A DNA stretch of 64,000 nt from Alkalimonas cellulosilytica (GTDB taxonomy: Bacteria > Pseudomonadota > Gammaproteobacteria > Enterobacterales > Alteromonadaceae): the NCBI RefSeq assembly GCF_036325985.1, contig NZ_JAUHLI010000009.1:137853-201852 (forward strand). The letters run 5' to 3'. How positions within the stretch are numbered: the first letter of the stretch is position 1; each line of letters begins with the position of its first letter. A program made the translations under genes and the position numbers. The notes beneath the pieces are model-generated. The model had not been told where the DNA came from, searched no databases, and saw only the letters and a list, made by a program, of their open reading frames with translations. This document shows positions 53,421-62,037 of this stretch, one piece after another.

Positions 53421-55289
53421 ATGTTTCGTCAATTTAGTATTAAACAGCGGTTGATGGCGAATGGCATTGCTTTGGTGCTGGCGATGTTGGTGATGTTATG
53501 GCTACTGTTTTATCAAAGCAGCCAGTTGACAAGTCTGGCTAAGGCACAGGAAAGCGTGCAGCGCCTCAATACCGATGTGTTGATGTTTCGCCGCCATGAA
53601 AAAGATTTTTTGCTCCGGTTTGAAGCGCGCTACCTGGAGCGAATGCAACAACACTACAGTGGTATGCAGCAATTAGCCGCCAGTCTGGATGCGGATCTAC
53701 AGCAGCATGGCATTGATCGTCAGCCTTTGCAGGAGTTCAGTCAATTGACCGAGCGATACCAGCAAAGCTTTGCTGCCTTGGTACGACAATATCAGTTGAT
53801 GGGCTTAACGCCTGCCGAGGGGTTGCAAGGGGAGCTGCGCCAGGCCGCTCAAGAGATAGAACAATTGGTGCAGCAACGCGGGGATGACCGTTTGATGGCA
53901 CTCTTGTTACAGCTGCGCCGCCACGAAAAAGATTTTTTATTGCGCCGCAACGCAGATTATTACCAACGCTTTGGACAAGACTTCCAGCAGCTACAGCGTG
54001 CGATTCAATCTGCAGATAGCGCAGAGCGCCAGCAGCTACAGCAATTGTCAGCTGCTTATCAGCAAGCCTTTAGTAATCTGGTGACTGCCTATCAGCAGGC
54101 CGGACTGGATCAAAACTCTGGTTTACAAGGGGAGATGCGCCGAGCTATTCATGCGACTGAGCAAAGTTTGAAGCAGTTATCGGATGCGACTGGTCAGGCT
54201 ATAGCCGATGCGGTTGCCCGCACCCAGTGGCTGGCGCTAAGCTTCTTTGTGCTGGTACTGTTGGTGGTACTAGGGCTGGTATTTTTAACCAGCCGCAGCA
54301 TTTTGCAGCCGATCCTGGCGGTTTGCCAGACCGTTGGTTTGATCCGGCGTGACAATGATTTCCGTCAGCGTATTCAGATGGAAGGCAAAGATGAAATGAC
54401 CCAGTTGGCTACCGACGTCAATGGCATGATTGGCGACTTTCAGGACCTGGTCAACAACGTCAATCAGGCCTTGGAGATGCTGGATACGGCCACTCAGCAG
54501 CTGGCAAAATCGACCAATGAAACCAGCGATGGCATGCAGCTGCAGCAGCAGGAAAGCGATATGGTGGCCACCGCAGTCACTGAGATGGGGGCCACCATCA
54601 ATGAAATCGCTGGCAATACCGAAAGCACTGCCAGTCGGGCCAGCAGCACCAATGACAATGCCCAGCATGGCCAACAAGAGGTGGAGAAAACAGTTGCTGG
54701 TATTCAGCGTTTATCGGCCGAATTGCAGGATGCGACCCAGGTAGTTGAGGCACTCGAGCAGGACAGCCAGACCATAGGCTCGGTATTGGATGTGATCCGG
54801 GGCATTGCCGAGCAAACCAATTTGCTGGCACTGAATGCTGCTATTGAAGCTGCCCGGGCAGGGGAGCAGGGACGTGGTTTTGCTGTGGTGGCAGATGAGG
54901 TGCGAAACCTGGCGATGCGTACCCAGGAGTCCACCCGGCAAATTGAGCAGATCATTGGTGGCTTGCAGGGCCGTACCCAGGACATTGTGCAGGTCATGCT
55001 GCACTGCCGTGAGCAGGGTTTATCCAGTGCCGAGCAGGCGCAGCTGGCGCGGCAGCTGCTGGAACAAATTACTGAGGATGTCAGTGGCATTATGGACATG
55101 ACCACCCAGATCGCGGCGGCCATTGAGGAGCAAAGTCAGGTGGCGGCAGAAGTGAACCAAAATGTGGTAAAAATTCGTGATATTTCAGTACAGTCGTATC
55201 AGCATGCGCAGCACAATGCTGAAATCAGTGACGAAGTGGCGATGCAGGCAGCTCGTTTGCATCAGACGGTGGATCGCTTCAAAGCCTGA
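53421..55289 (+). CDS. chemoreceptor with helical bimodular (HBM) sensor domain
   Basis: The 622-residue methyl-accepting protein has membrane segments at about residues 12-33 and 270-292 around a periplasmic domain with two RRHEKDFLLR motifs (near residues 54-63 and 172-181). These mark an HBM domain, the sensor type of McpS, which binds organic acids. HAMP and a signalling domain follow, with the tip IAEQTNLLALNAAIEAARAGEQGRGFAVVADEVR. The ATG at 53421 is chosen because GGGAG precedes it and the membrane segment begins soon after; the frame extends upstream to 53346. Confidence 0.92.
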   Translation: MFRQFSIKQRLMANGIALVLAMLVMLWLLFYQSSQLTSLAKAQESVQRLNTDVLMFRRHEKDFLLRFEARYLERMQQHYSGMQQLAASLDADLQQHGIDRQPLQEFSQLTERYQQSFAALVRQYQLMGLTPAEGLQGELRQAAQEIEQLVQQRGDDRLMALLLQLRRHEKDFLLRRNADYYQRFGQDFQQLQRAIQSADSAERQQLQQLSAAYQQAFSNLVTAYQQAGLDQNSGLQGEMRRAIHATEQSLKQLSDATGQAIADAVARTQWLALSFFVLVLLVVLGLVFLTSRSILQPILAVCQTVGLIRRDNDFRQRIQMEGKDEMTQLATDVNGMIGDFQDLVNNVNQALEMLDTATQQLAKSTNETSDGMQLQQQESDMVATAVTEMGATINEIAGNTESTASRASSTNDNAQHGQQEVEKTVAGIQRLSAELQDATQVVEALEQDSQTIGSVLDVIRGIAEQTNLLALNAAIEAARAGEQGRGFAVVADEVRNLAMRTQESTRQIEQIIGGLQGRTQDIVQVMLHCREQGLSSAEQAQLARQLLEQITEDVSGIMDMTTQIAAAIEEQSQVAAEVNQNVVKIRDISVQSYQHAQHNAEISDEVAMQAARLHQTVDRFKA

Positions 55290-55348
55290 GTTGACATTTT
55301 TAGGGACAGCTCTATAGTCAAGGCATGCGCTAAATTAGGGACGATGTG

Positions 55349-56077
55349 ATGCGACTATTGCTATGGGCGATTGCTGTGGGGTTGTTTGGCTGGTGTCAGG
55401 CCGAGCCATTGAAAGCGGTGACAACCCCGATGAGCCCTTATCAGACACTGGAGCATGGTGAGGTATCAGGCAGCAACACCGATTGGGTGCGCCGACTGTT
55501 AACCGAAGCTGGTGTCGAGGCTGAGTTTGCTATGTATCCCTGGGCTAGATCCTATCAACTGGCCCGCTCTGAATCTAATGTACTGATTTATCCCATAGCC
55601 CGTACTGCAATGCGGGAAGCGGAGTTTGAGTGGATTGGTCGGATTGCCAGCTTTGAGCTGGCTGTGCTGGTAAAAGCTGATAATTTTCTGTCTTTGCAAA
55701 GTCGTTTGCAGCATCAGCAGCCTCTATCTTTGGCGTTAGCGAGAGGTCATGCGGCTGCTTCCCTGGTACAAAGCTTGCCTGAAGCGGAATTGTTGGATGT
55801 GTTTTATACCGCCAGCACCGATGAAGCGCTGCAGCTGTTAATGAATGGCCGGATCGATGCAGTGTTGGAAAACCCTTTGCTGTTGCCGGAGTTATTAAAG
55901 CCCTATCAATTACCCGGCGATGCTGTGCAAGTGTTGCTGCCTATTCCGGCATCACGGGCGGATGTTTATCTGGCGGCCAGTAAAGGAACCCGTGCTGCGG
56001 TGGTAGAGCGTCTGCAGCAGGCCTGGCAAAGATTGTACGGTGAGCAACAAGAAATGGAAACCGGGCCACCAGACTAG
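55349..56077 (+). CDS. periplasmic substrate-binding protein, family 3 type
   Basis: The 242-residue protein has a signal peptide (about residues 1-18, ending CQA) and a bilobed binding-protein sequence: MSPYQTLEHGEVSGSNTDWVRRLLTEAGVEAEF, SNVLIYPIARTAMRE and ALQLLMNGRIDAVLENP. It resembles orphan amino-acid-type binding proteins common in Alteromonadales, which lack a linked transporter. GTG 55346 is an alternative start. The neighbouring chemoreceptor is 59 bases upstream, so it might present a ligand to a receptor (inference). Confidence 0.8.
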   Translation: MRLLLWAIAVGLFGWCQAEPLKAVTTPMSPYQTLEHGEVSGSNTDWVRRLLTEAGVEAEFAMYPWARSYQLARSESNVLIYPIARTAMREAEFEWIGRIASFELAVLVKADNFLSLQSRLQHQQPLSLALARGHAAASLVQSLPEAELLDVFYTASTDEALQLLMNGRIDAVLENPLLLPELLKPYQLPGDAVQVLLPIPASRADVYLAASKGTRAAVVERLQQAWQRLYGEQQEMETGPPD

Positions 56078-56095
56078 TGGCCCGTCAATGTCGCA

Positions 56096-56497
56096 TCAAT
56101 GGTCTTTGCTGCTCTTTGCGGCATCAATAAAACGAATGGGGACACTGTCTTGCCTGGCTTTGGCCGCTGCCAGTCGCTGTTGGTAGTACTGCCACAGTTC
56201 GGTTTGCTCACTGGCGAGTTGCTGTAGGTAAGCCCAGCGGTAGATGCCCGTTTGATGGCCATCGTCAAAGCAAATCCGCACCCCGTAATGACCACTTGGC
56301 TCCAGCCGCTCAATGCCAACCTGCTGTTTGCCTGTTACCAGTACTGGCTTGCCATGGCCTTGTACTTCGGCCGAGGGGGAGTGCACCCGCAAAAACTCGG
56401 CCGAAAGGCTGGCGCTGCTGCCATCGGAAAAATGCAGCTCCAGCAGTTTGCTGCGCTTGTGATAATGCAGCTTGCGGACCTCAGCAGCCTTGACCAT
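56096..56497 (-). CDS. DUF971 family protein
   Basis: The 133-residue protein has KLHYHKRSKLLELHFSDG, LSAEFLRVHSPSAE and GHYGVRICFDDGHQTGIYRWAYL, the DUF971 (gamma-butyrobetaine-hydroxylase N-terminal-like) domain. Small stand-alone members are suspected iron-sulfur-related proteins, but the function here is unknown. It follows hslU by 2 bases and is likely the third gene of hslV-hslU-DUF971. Confidence 0.85.
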   Translation of the reverse strand: MVKAAEVRKLHYHKRSKLLELHFSDGSSASLSAEFLRVHSPSAEVQGHGKPVLVTGKQQVGIERLEPSGHYGVRICFDDGHQTGIYRWAYLQQLASEQTELWQYYQQRLAAAKARQDSVPIRFIDAAKSSKDH

Positions 56498-56499
56498 GA

Positions 56500-57828
56500 T
56501 TACAGAATAAAGCGACTTAAGTCTTCGTCCTGCACCAGTGCATCCAGATGTTTATCGACATAAGCCGCATCGACCAGCACGCTCTGACCGGCATGATCAG
56601 CCGCTTCAAACGAGATTTCATCCAGCAAACGCTCCATCACGGTATACAGACGACGGGCACCGATGTTTTCTGTTTTTTCATTGACATGAAAAGCGGCATC
56701 GGCCAGTTTGCGAATACCGTCTTTGGTAAACTCCAGTTTCACCCCTTCGGTCGCCAGCATGGCAATGCTTTGCTCGGTTAGCGATGCTTTTGGCTCAGTT
56801 AAGACCCGCTCAAAATCATCCGCAGTCAGCGCAGATAACTCCACCCGGATGGGCAGGCGGCCCTGCAGCTCCGGCACCAGATCCGATGGCTTACTCATCT
56901 GGAAGGCACCCGAAGCGATAAACAGAATGTGATCGGTTTTTATCATGCCGTGCTTGGTGTTGACGGTACAGCCTTCAATCAGCGGCAGCAGGTCACGCTG
57001 CACGCCTTCACGGGAGACATCCGGGCCACCGGTGTTTTCCCGCTTGCAGATTTTGTCCACTTCATCCAAAAACACAATGCCGTTTTGTTCGACCAATTCG
57101 ATGGCTTGCAGTTTCAGCTCTTCCGGATTGACTAAACGGCTGGCTTCTTCTTCCACCAGCAGTTTGAAGGCATCTTTGATTTTCAATTTTCGCTTTTTCT
57201 TGCGATCACTGCTCAGGTTCTGAAACATGCTTTGCAATTGCGAGGTCATCTCTTCCATGCCTGGTGGGGTCATGATTTCAATGCCAAGCTGCGGCTGAGC
57301 AATGTCGATATCGATTTCTTTATCATCCAGCTGGCCTTCGCGCAGCTTTTTGCGAAACACCTGACGGGTGTTGCTGTTTTCTGCTGGCTGGTCGTCTTGC
57401 CAGTTATCACGAGCGCGTGGCAAGAGCGCATCCAAAATGCGTTCTTCGGCGGCTTCTTCGGCCCGGTACTGATTCTTGGCAATTTCCTGCTCGCGCAGCA
57501 TTTTCACAGCACTGTCGGCCAGATCGCGGATAATGCTTTCCACATCCTTGCCGACATAGCCCACCTCGGTGAACTTGGTCGCTTCAACCTTAATAAAAGG
57601 CGCATTGGCCAGCTTGGCCAAACGCCGGGCAATTTCGGTTTTCCCCACCCCGGTTGGGCCTATCATCAGAATATTTTTAGGCGTGACTTCCTGGCGCAAG
57701 GCTTCAGGAAGCTGCATGCGGCGCCAGCGGTTACGCAGCGCAATGGCAACAGCGCGTTTGGCTTGATGCTGGCCAATGATGTGCCGATCCAGCTCGTGCA
57801 CAATTTCTCTGGGTGTCATATCGGACAT
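56500..57828 (-). CDS. hslU: HslU ATPase of the HslUV protease
   Basis: HslU unfolds substrates for the HslV peptidase. The 442-residue AAA+ protein has the N-terminal TPREIVHELDRHIIGQ, Walker A GPTGVGKTEIARRL, the inserted I domain (about residues 110-245), Walker B GIVFLDEVDK and the C-terminal DLSRFIL tail that docks into HslV. It begins 12 bases after the hslV stop. Confidence 0.98.
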   Translation of the reverse strand: MSDMTPREIVHELDRHIIGQHQAKRAVAIALRNRWRRMQLPEALRQEVTPKNILMIGPTGVGKTEIARRLAKLANAPFIKVEATKFTEVGYVGKDVESIIRDLADSAVKMLREQEIAKNQYRAEEAAEERILDALLPRARDNWQDDQPAENSNTRQVFRKKLREGQLDDKEIDIDIAQPQLGIEIMTPPGMEEMTSQLQSMFQNLSSDRKKKRKLKIKDAFKLLVEEEASRLVNPEELKLQAIELVEQNGIVFLDEVDKICKRENTGGPDVSREGVQRDLLPLIEGCTVNTKHGMIKTDHILFIASGAFQMSKPSDLVPELQGRLPIRVELSALTADDFERVLTEPKASLTEQSIAMLATEGVKLEFTKDGIRKLADAAFHVNEKTENIGARRLYTVMERLLDEISFEAADHAGQSVLVDAAYVDKHLDALVQDEDLSRFIL

Positions 57829-57840
57829 AAGGTAACCTGC

Positions 57841-58359
57841 TTATAACTGTTCAATGGTGTGGTGCTGGTTGGTAAATACGCAAATATTGCCAGCGATGGT
57901 CAGACTTTTTTCAACAATGTCCTGGGCGGCTAGTTCGGTATTTTCCAGCAGGGCGGTCGCAGCAGCCTGGGCAAAAGGGCCGCCACTGCCTATAGCAATC
58001 AAATCATGTTCCGGTTGGATCACATCGCCATTGCCGGTGATGATCAGCGAGGTGTTGGCATCGGCTACTGCCAGCAACGCCTCTAAGCGTCTTAGCATAC
58101 GATCGGTGCGCCAGTCTTTGGCCAGCTCCACCGCAGCCCGCATCAGGTGGCCCTGGTGCATCTCCAATTTGGCTTCAAAACGTTCAAATAAGGTAAAGGC
58201 ATCGGCGGTACCGCCGGCAAAACCGGCCAGCACTTTGTTGTGGTAGAGGCGGCGCACCTTGCGGGCATTGCCTTTCATTACGGTATTGCCAAGCGAAACC
58301 TGGCCATCGCCGCCCAGTGCGACCTGGCCATTGCGGCGAACAGAAACGATGGTAGTCAT
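57841..58359 (-). CDS. hslV: HslV peptidase of the HslUV protease
   Basis: HslV is the proteasome-like peptidase. The 172-residue protein begins MTTIVSVRRNG, so Thr2 becomes the N-terminal nucleophile once Met is removed. ALGGDGQVSLG, GFAGGTADAFTLFERFE and IGSGG are the conserved segments. A sigma-32-like promoter lies 33-61 bases upstream. Confidence 0.98.
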   Translation of the reverse strand: MTTIVSVRRNGQVALGGDGQVSLGNTVMKGNARKVRRLYHNKVLAGFAGGTADAFTLFERFEAKLEMHQGHLMRAAVELAKDWRTDRMLRRLEALLAVADANTSLIITGNGDVIQPEHDLIAIGSGGPFAQAAATALLENTELAAQDIVEKSLTIAGNICVFTNQHHTIEQL

Positions 58360-58391
58360 GTGGAGCCCTTATGGCATTTCAGATAACGGCT

Positions 58392-58420
58392 ATCTGAGGG
58401 CTTCATGCTCGCTTTTCAAG
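58392..58420 (-). promoter_or_regulatory. candidate sigma-32 promoter of hslVU
   Basis: On the minus strand CTTGAAA (58420-58414), a 13-base spacer and CCCTCAGAT (58400-58392) match the heat-shock promoter form. It falls in the 69-base gap between ftsN and hslV. hslVU is a known RpoH target in E. coli, and rpoH is in this window. Confidence 0.7.
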
Positions 58421-58428
58421 GGCGCTTG

Positions 58429-58956
58429 CTAGTTCCAGTTCCAGATTTGGCAACTGTTGATGCCGTTGCGGCGAAGCCGGTTGCGATCGGCTTCGGCCTG
58501 ACGCCGGCTGTCGTAAGGGCCTAGCACTACCCGATACCAGACACCATTGCTGCCTTCGGTGCGGCGAATGGTGGAGGAAAAGCCGGCAAAGGCAATCTGC
58601 GCCCGCATCGCATCGGCTTGCTGCTCGCTGCGAAAGGAGGCGCACTGCATTTGAAACGGCCCGCGCGACTCAAGCTCACGCACTTCCACCACCACTTCGC
58701 GGTTTTCCAGTTCGCGGATGTACTGGTACGGCTCTTCCGTGGGGCGCTCAGGCAATTCATCTTTGACCACCGCAGCTGGCTGCGGCTTGGTAGCGACCGG
58801 CTCCTGCTGGTTGATGGTCCAGAGAAACCAGCCAAAAACAAACACCAGCCCAGCCGTGACCGACAGCACCAGCCAGGGAAAAGGCGCTTTGGCCGGCGCT
58901 TTTTTACGGGATTTGGCTTGTGGGCGGGCGGTTTTTACATAATCACGTTTTGGCAT
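58429..58956 (-). CDS. ftsN: cell division protein FtsN (SPOR domain)
   Basis: FtsN triggers septal peptidoglycan synthesis. The 175-residue protein has a short basic cytoplasmic start (MPKRDYVK, matching the E. coli FtsN start), a membrane segment at about residues 28-48, a linker of only about 45 residues and a C-terminal SPOR domain (about 97-172) with YRVVLGPYDSRRQAEADRNRL. It is much shorter than the 319-residue E. coli protein. The cytR gene that follows ftsN in E. coli is absent here. Confidence 0.92.
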   Translation of the reverse strand: MPKRDYVKTARPQAKSRKKAPAKAPFPWLVLSVTAGLVFVFGWFLWTINQQEPVATKPQPAAVVKDELPERPTEEPYQYIRELENREVVVEVRELESRGPFQMQCASFRSEQQADAMRAQIAFAGFSSTIRRTEGSNGVWYRVVLGPYDSRRQAEADRNRLRRNGINSCQIWNWN

Positions 58957-59050
58957 GGCGGGCCTGGTACTCCAACATCGAATCAGGGGCTATTCTAGCG
59001 GTTTAGGGGACAGCAGTGCAATCGACATCCGCAGAGCTACTCGGCCAGGT

Positions 59051-61231
59051 TTAGGATAAGTCCACCGGATCCACATCCAGTTGCCAGCGCAGCTTGCGGC
59101 TCAGTGGCCAACCCTGACTGGCGGCAATCAGCTGATCAAGCAGTTGGTGCAGGCCAGCGCGGCTGGCGCTGTAGCAATGCAGCTGCCAGCGGTATTTGCC
59201 GGCTTTGCGCTCCAGCGGTGCCCGGATTGGCCCCAGCAGTTGTATAGCCGGGGCTGCTGTTTGCGCCAGCTCGACCAACTGCTGCAGCCATTGCCTCGGT
59301 ACGTCGTCCTGATGCGATTCGGCGCGAAACAGCGCCAGAAACTGGTAGGGGGGCAATAAGGTTTGCTGTCGTTCAGTCAGTGCCAGTCGGGCAAAGGAGT
59401 CGTAGCCGTTGTGGATGATATCCTGCAAGATGCCATGGTCCGGATAGCGGCTTTGCAGCAGTACTTTGCCGGCATGCTGCGCCCGGCCAGCGCGACCAGC
59501 CACCTGGGTGATCAATTGCGCCAGCTGCTCCGGTGCGCGAAAGTCGCTGCTAAACAGAGCGCCATCGACATCAACAATCACCACCAGGGTGACTTTTGGA
59601 AAATGATGGCCTTTGGCCAGCATCTGGGTACCGACAATCAGCTGGGGCCCGCCTTCGGTAATGTGTTGCAGGGCTTCGGCCAGGCTGCCTTTGCGCCGGG
59701 TGCTGTCGCGATCCAGTCGTACCACTGGAACATCCGGAAACATCGGTTGCAGCTGGGTTTCCAGTTGTTCGGTGCCCTGGCCCAGTGGCACCAGCCGGGT
59801 ACTGCCGCAGTGGCCGCATTGGCGGGGGACCGGCCGGCTGCTGCCGCAGTGGTGGCAATTGAGCTGACGATCGCTTTTATGCCAGGTCATGCTGGCATCG
59901 CAGCGCTGGCAATCGGCGACCCAGCCGCACTCATCGCATGACAAAGCCGGAGCAAAGCCGCGCCGGTTTAAAAACAGCATCACCTGAAAACCTTGCTGCA
60001 GGGTCTTTTTTATTTGCTGAATGGTGCTTTCGGCCAGGCCAAACTGCACCGGTTGCTGTTGTAAATTGATCAGCTCAAGTTGAGGCAATTGCTGACCACT
60101 GGCCCGGTTGCTCAGCGTTAACAGCTGGAAGCGGCCTTGCAGTGCATTGTGCAGGCTTTCCAGGCTGGGTGTGGCCGAACCCAGCACCACCGGGCATCGC
60201 TCCAGTGCGGCCCGTTTAATGGCCAGATCACGGGCATGGTAGCGAAAGCCATCCTGCTGCTTGAGCGAGGCATCATGTTCTTCATCCACCACGATAAGCC
60301 CCAGGTTGGCAAAGCGTAGAAACAATGCCGAGCGGGTGCCAATCACAATGGCCGCGCTGCCGGTGGCCGCTTGCTGCCAGCACCTCAGACGTTCGGTATC
60401 GGTGAGTCCGGAATGCCAGCTAAGCACCGGCACGGCAAATCGATCGGCAAAACGTGCCAGCGTTTGCGGGGTTAAGCCTATCTCTGGTACCAGCACCAGC
60501 ACCTGTTTCCCCTCTGCCAGTAAAGGGGCGATGCTTTGCAAATACACTTCGGTTTTGCCGGAGCCGGTCACACCTTCGAGCAACAATGGCTGAAAGCGGC
60601 CCTGTGCCTGCACAATGGCAGAGACCGCCAGCGCCTGATCGGTGGTTAACTTTAAACCGGCACTGGCAGTGGTTATTACCGGGTAGGGAGCAAAAGGCAC
60701 TTCAATTGCTGCCACCAGCTGTTTTTGCAGCAGCGCCCGCAGTGCCGGTCGTTGTTCGGCGGGGATGTCGTCAGCGGCTACATCCCCTTGTTGTAACTGC
60801 TGCCACAGCGCCAGCTGCTTAGGCGCGCGCTGTAAATCCATCTCAGTGGCAGCAAGACCTGCCTGGGTAAGCTGGTAGTTTAGCGACTGGCAGCTGGGAA
60901 GTGGCTTACCTTCGCGCAGCAACGCCGGGATGGCGGAGATCAGCACCTCCCCCAGGGGGTGATGGTAGTAATCGGCAGCAAAGGACAGCAACTGACAAAG
61001 ACGTTCAGACAATACCGGGGTGCTATCCAGTGGCTCAATAATGGGTTTTAACGTATCCTCGGCATAAGCATCCGCAGGTTGCAGCTGCCAGACAATCCCT
61101 ACCAATTCCCTTTTGCCAAAAGGCACCAGAACGCGGCAACCAACCTTTACTTCGCTACCGGCTGGTAGCAAATAATCAAAGGATTGACGCAAGGGGACTG
61201 GTAAAGCAACCCGGATCACTGACACTGGCAC
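59051..61231 (-). CDS. priA: primosomal helicase PriA
   Basis: PriA restarts stalled replication forks. From the GTG at 61231 the protein has 726 residues: an N-terminal 3'-DNA-binding domain (VALPVPLRQSFDYLLPAG), Walker A GVTGSGKTEVYLQ, the DEEH box, eight zinc-binding cysteines in CDECGWVADCQRC through CGHCGS, and a C-terminal helicase domain with AGRAGRAQHAGKV. The GTG at 61261 (adding 10 residues) is an alternative start without a ribosome-binding site. The gene is divergent from rpmE. Confidence 0.95.
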   Translation of the reverse strand: MPVSVIRVALPVPLRQSFDYLLPAGSEVKVGCRVLVPFGKRELVGIVWQLQPADAYAEDTLKPIIEPLDSTPVLSERLCQLLSFAADYYHHPLGEVLISAIPALLREGKPLPSCQSLNYQLTQAGLAATEMDLQRAPKQLALWQQLQQGDVAADDIPAEQRPALRALLQKQLVAAIEVPFAPYPVITTASAGLKLTTDQALAVSAIVQAQGRFQPLLLEGVTGSGKTEVYLQSIAPLLAEGKQVLVLVPEIGLTPQTLARFADRFAVPVLSWHSGLTDTERLRCWQQAATGSAAIVIGTRSALFLRFANLGLIVVDEEHDASLKQQDGFRYHARDLAIKRAALERCPVVLGSATPSLESLHNALQGRFQLLTLSNRASGQQLPQLELINLQQQPVQFGLAESTIQQIKKTLQQGFQVMLFLNRRGFAPALSCDECGWVADCQRCDASMTWHKSDRQLNCHHCGSSRPVPRQCGHCGSTRLVPLGQGTEQLETQLQPMFPDVPVVRLDRDSTRRKGSLAEALQHITEGGPQLIVGTQMLAKGHHFPKVTLVVIVDVDGALFSSDFRAPEQLAQLITQVAGRAGRAQHAGKVLLQSRYPDHGILQDIIHNGYDSFARLALTERQQTLLPPYQFLALFRAESHQDDVPRQWLQQLVELAQTAAPAIQLLGPIRAPLERKAGKYRWQLHCYSASRAGLHQLLDQLIAASQGWPLSRKLRWQLDVDPVDLS

Positions 61232-61341
61232 GGCTACCCGTTGAGTGTGGCCCAGGGCCACCGATGAATGAAGCTGTTAGTGTATCGACAGGGCCCATGG
61301 CTTCGCAACCGAAAAAGCATGCTGAATCGTGCAGCAGTTGC

Positions 61342-61370
61342 TTGCAAGCCTAAAGCAGATCGAATAAACT
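61342..61370 (+). promoter_or_regulatory. candidate sigma-70 promoter of rpmE
   Basis: TTGCAA at 61342-61347, a 17-base spacer and TAAACT at 61365-61370, followed by ACGCGCCC, make a reasonable promoter. It predicts a leader of about 78 bases. Confidence 0.55.
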
Positions 61371-61392
61371 ACGCGCCCTAATTGAACTGTAA

Positions 61393-61436
61393 CCGCGTAT
61401 GGTGCCCGGCGTTAAGCGACCAGGTGGCGATACGGC
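61393..61436 (+). other. possible structured leader of rpmE
   Basis: An imperfect hairpin can form between CCGCGTATGGTGCC (61393 on) and GGTGGCGATACGG (ending 61436). Leaders of L31 genes in several phyla carry structured autoregulatory elements; here the pairing is interrupted, so it is only a hint. Confidence 0.25.
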
Positions 61437-61454
61437 CTTAAACTGAGGTAACCC

Positions 61455-61667
61455 ATGAAGCCAGGAATTCACCCAGAATACCAAGAAATTACTGCAACCT
61501 GTACCTGCGGTAATACGTTTAAAACCCGTTCAGCCCTGTGCAAAGACATCCATCTGGACGTCTGCTCTGCCTGCCATCCGTTCTACACCGGCAAGCAAAA
61601 AGTACTGGACGTTGGTGGTCGTGTTGATCGCTTCAAGAAGCGTTTCAGCATGGTGGGTAAGCGCTAA
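61455..61667 (+). CDS. rpmE: ribosomal protein bL31 (zinc-binding form)
   Basis: The 70-residue large-subunit protein has Cys16, Cys18, Cys37 and Cys40, the zinc-binding C+ form, with KDIHLDVCSACHPFYTGKQK as the family signature. It starts at ATG 61455 with GAGGT upstream. A terminator follows, so it is monocistronic. Confidence 0.98.
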   Translation: MKPGIHPEYQEITATCTCGNTFKTRSALCKDIHLDVCSACHPFYTGKQKVLDVGGRVDRFKKRFSMVGKR

Positions 61668-61686
61668 TCACGCTTTGCACCGACAG

Positions 61687-61711
61687 AAAAGCACCTGCGG
61701 GTGCTTTTTTT
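61687..61711 (+). terminator. rho-independent terminator after rpmE
   Basis: AAAAGCACC at 61687-61695 and GGTGCTTTT at 61700-61708 with a TGCG loop and a T run, 20 bases after the rpmE stop. Confidence 0.9.
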
Positions 61712-61757
61712 GTGCCTGTTGTTTGCTTCACAAAGCCCTTTGCCACAGTTTTAACGC

Positions 61758-61786
61758 TTGACAATCTATACAAGATGGCGAATATT
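61758..61786 (+). promoter_or_regulatory. candidate promoter of the cyanophycinase-like gene
   Basis: A perfect -35 TTGACA at 61758-61763 is followed after 17 bases by AATATT at 61781-61786. It would give a leader of about 245 bases. A 65-codon frame from the TTG at 61758 runs through this region but overlaps the -35, has no ribosome-binding site and resembles nothing known. Confidence 0.5.
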
Positions 61787-61954
61787 TATCCAATGTGTTT
61801 TGGATAAACTCATTCCTCGTTATGATTGCAGCATGCCTTGTTATTGTTGTAAAAACCCCGGCTTTCTTGCTGAGTGGTTTGCATGCCTGCTCGGTCGACT
61901 ACCATTTATCCGAGTGGTTCGACGAATAAATTCCCTCTTTACCGTAGCACCTTA

Positions 61955-61979
61955 ACAGGCTCTGTCTGACTGAGCCTGT
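61955..61979 (+). repeat. hairpin in the leader of the cyanophycinase-like gene
   Basis: ACAGGCTC at 61955-61962 and GAGCCTGT at 61972-61979 form a perfect 8-bp stem with a 9-base loop, 58 bases before the start codon. No T run follows, so it is not a clear terminator. The rest of 61712-62037 holds only the candidate promoter. Confidence 0.5.
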
Positions 61980-62037
61980 GCCTGTTGCCATGGCTTTTGC
62001 CTGGCAGACCCACAAAAACAACTCAGGAAGCAATAAA

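Noticed and set aside
56074..56319. 81-codon open frame overlapping the DUF971 gene in another frame
   Set aside because: The 133-residue frame has clear family similarity; the shorter one does not.
61758..61955. 65-codon open frame with several cysteines between rpmE and the cyanophycinase-like gene
   Set aside because: It starts with TTG on a perfect -35 hexamer, has no ribosome-binding site and resembles no family I know. The region is better read as promoter and leader.
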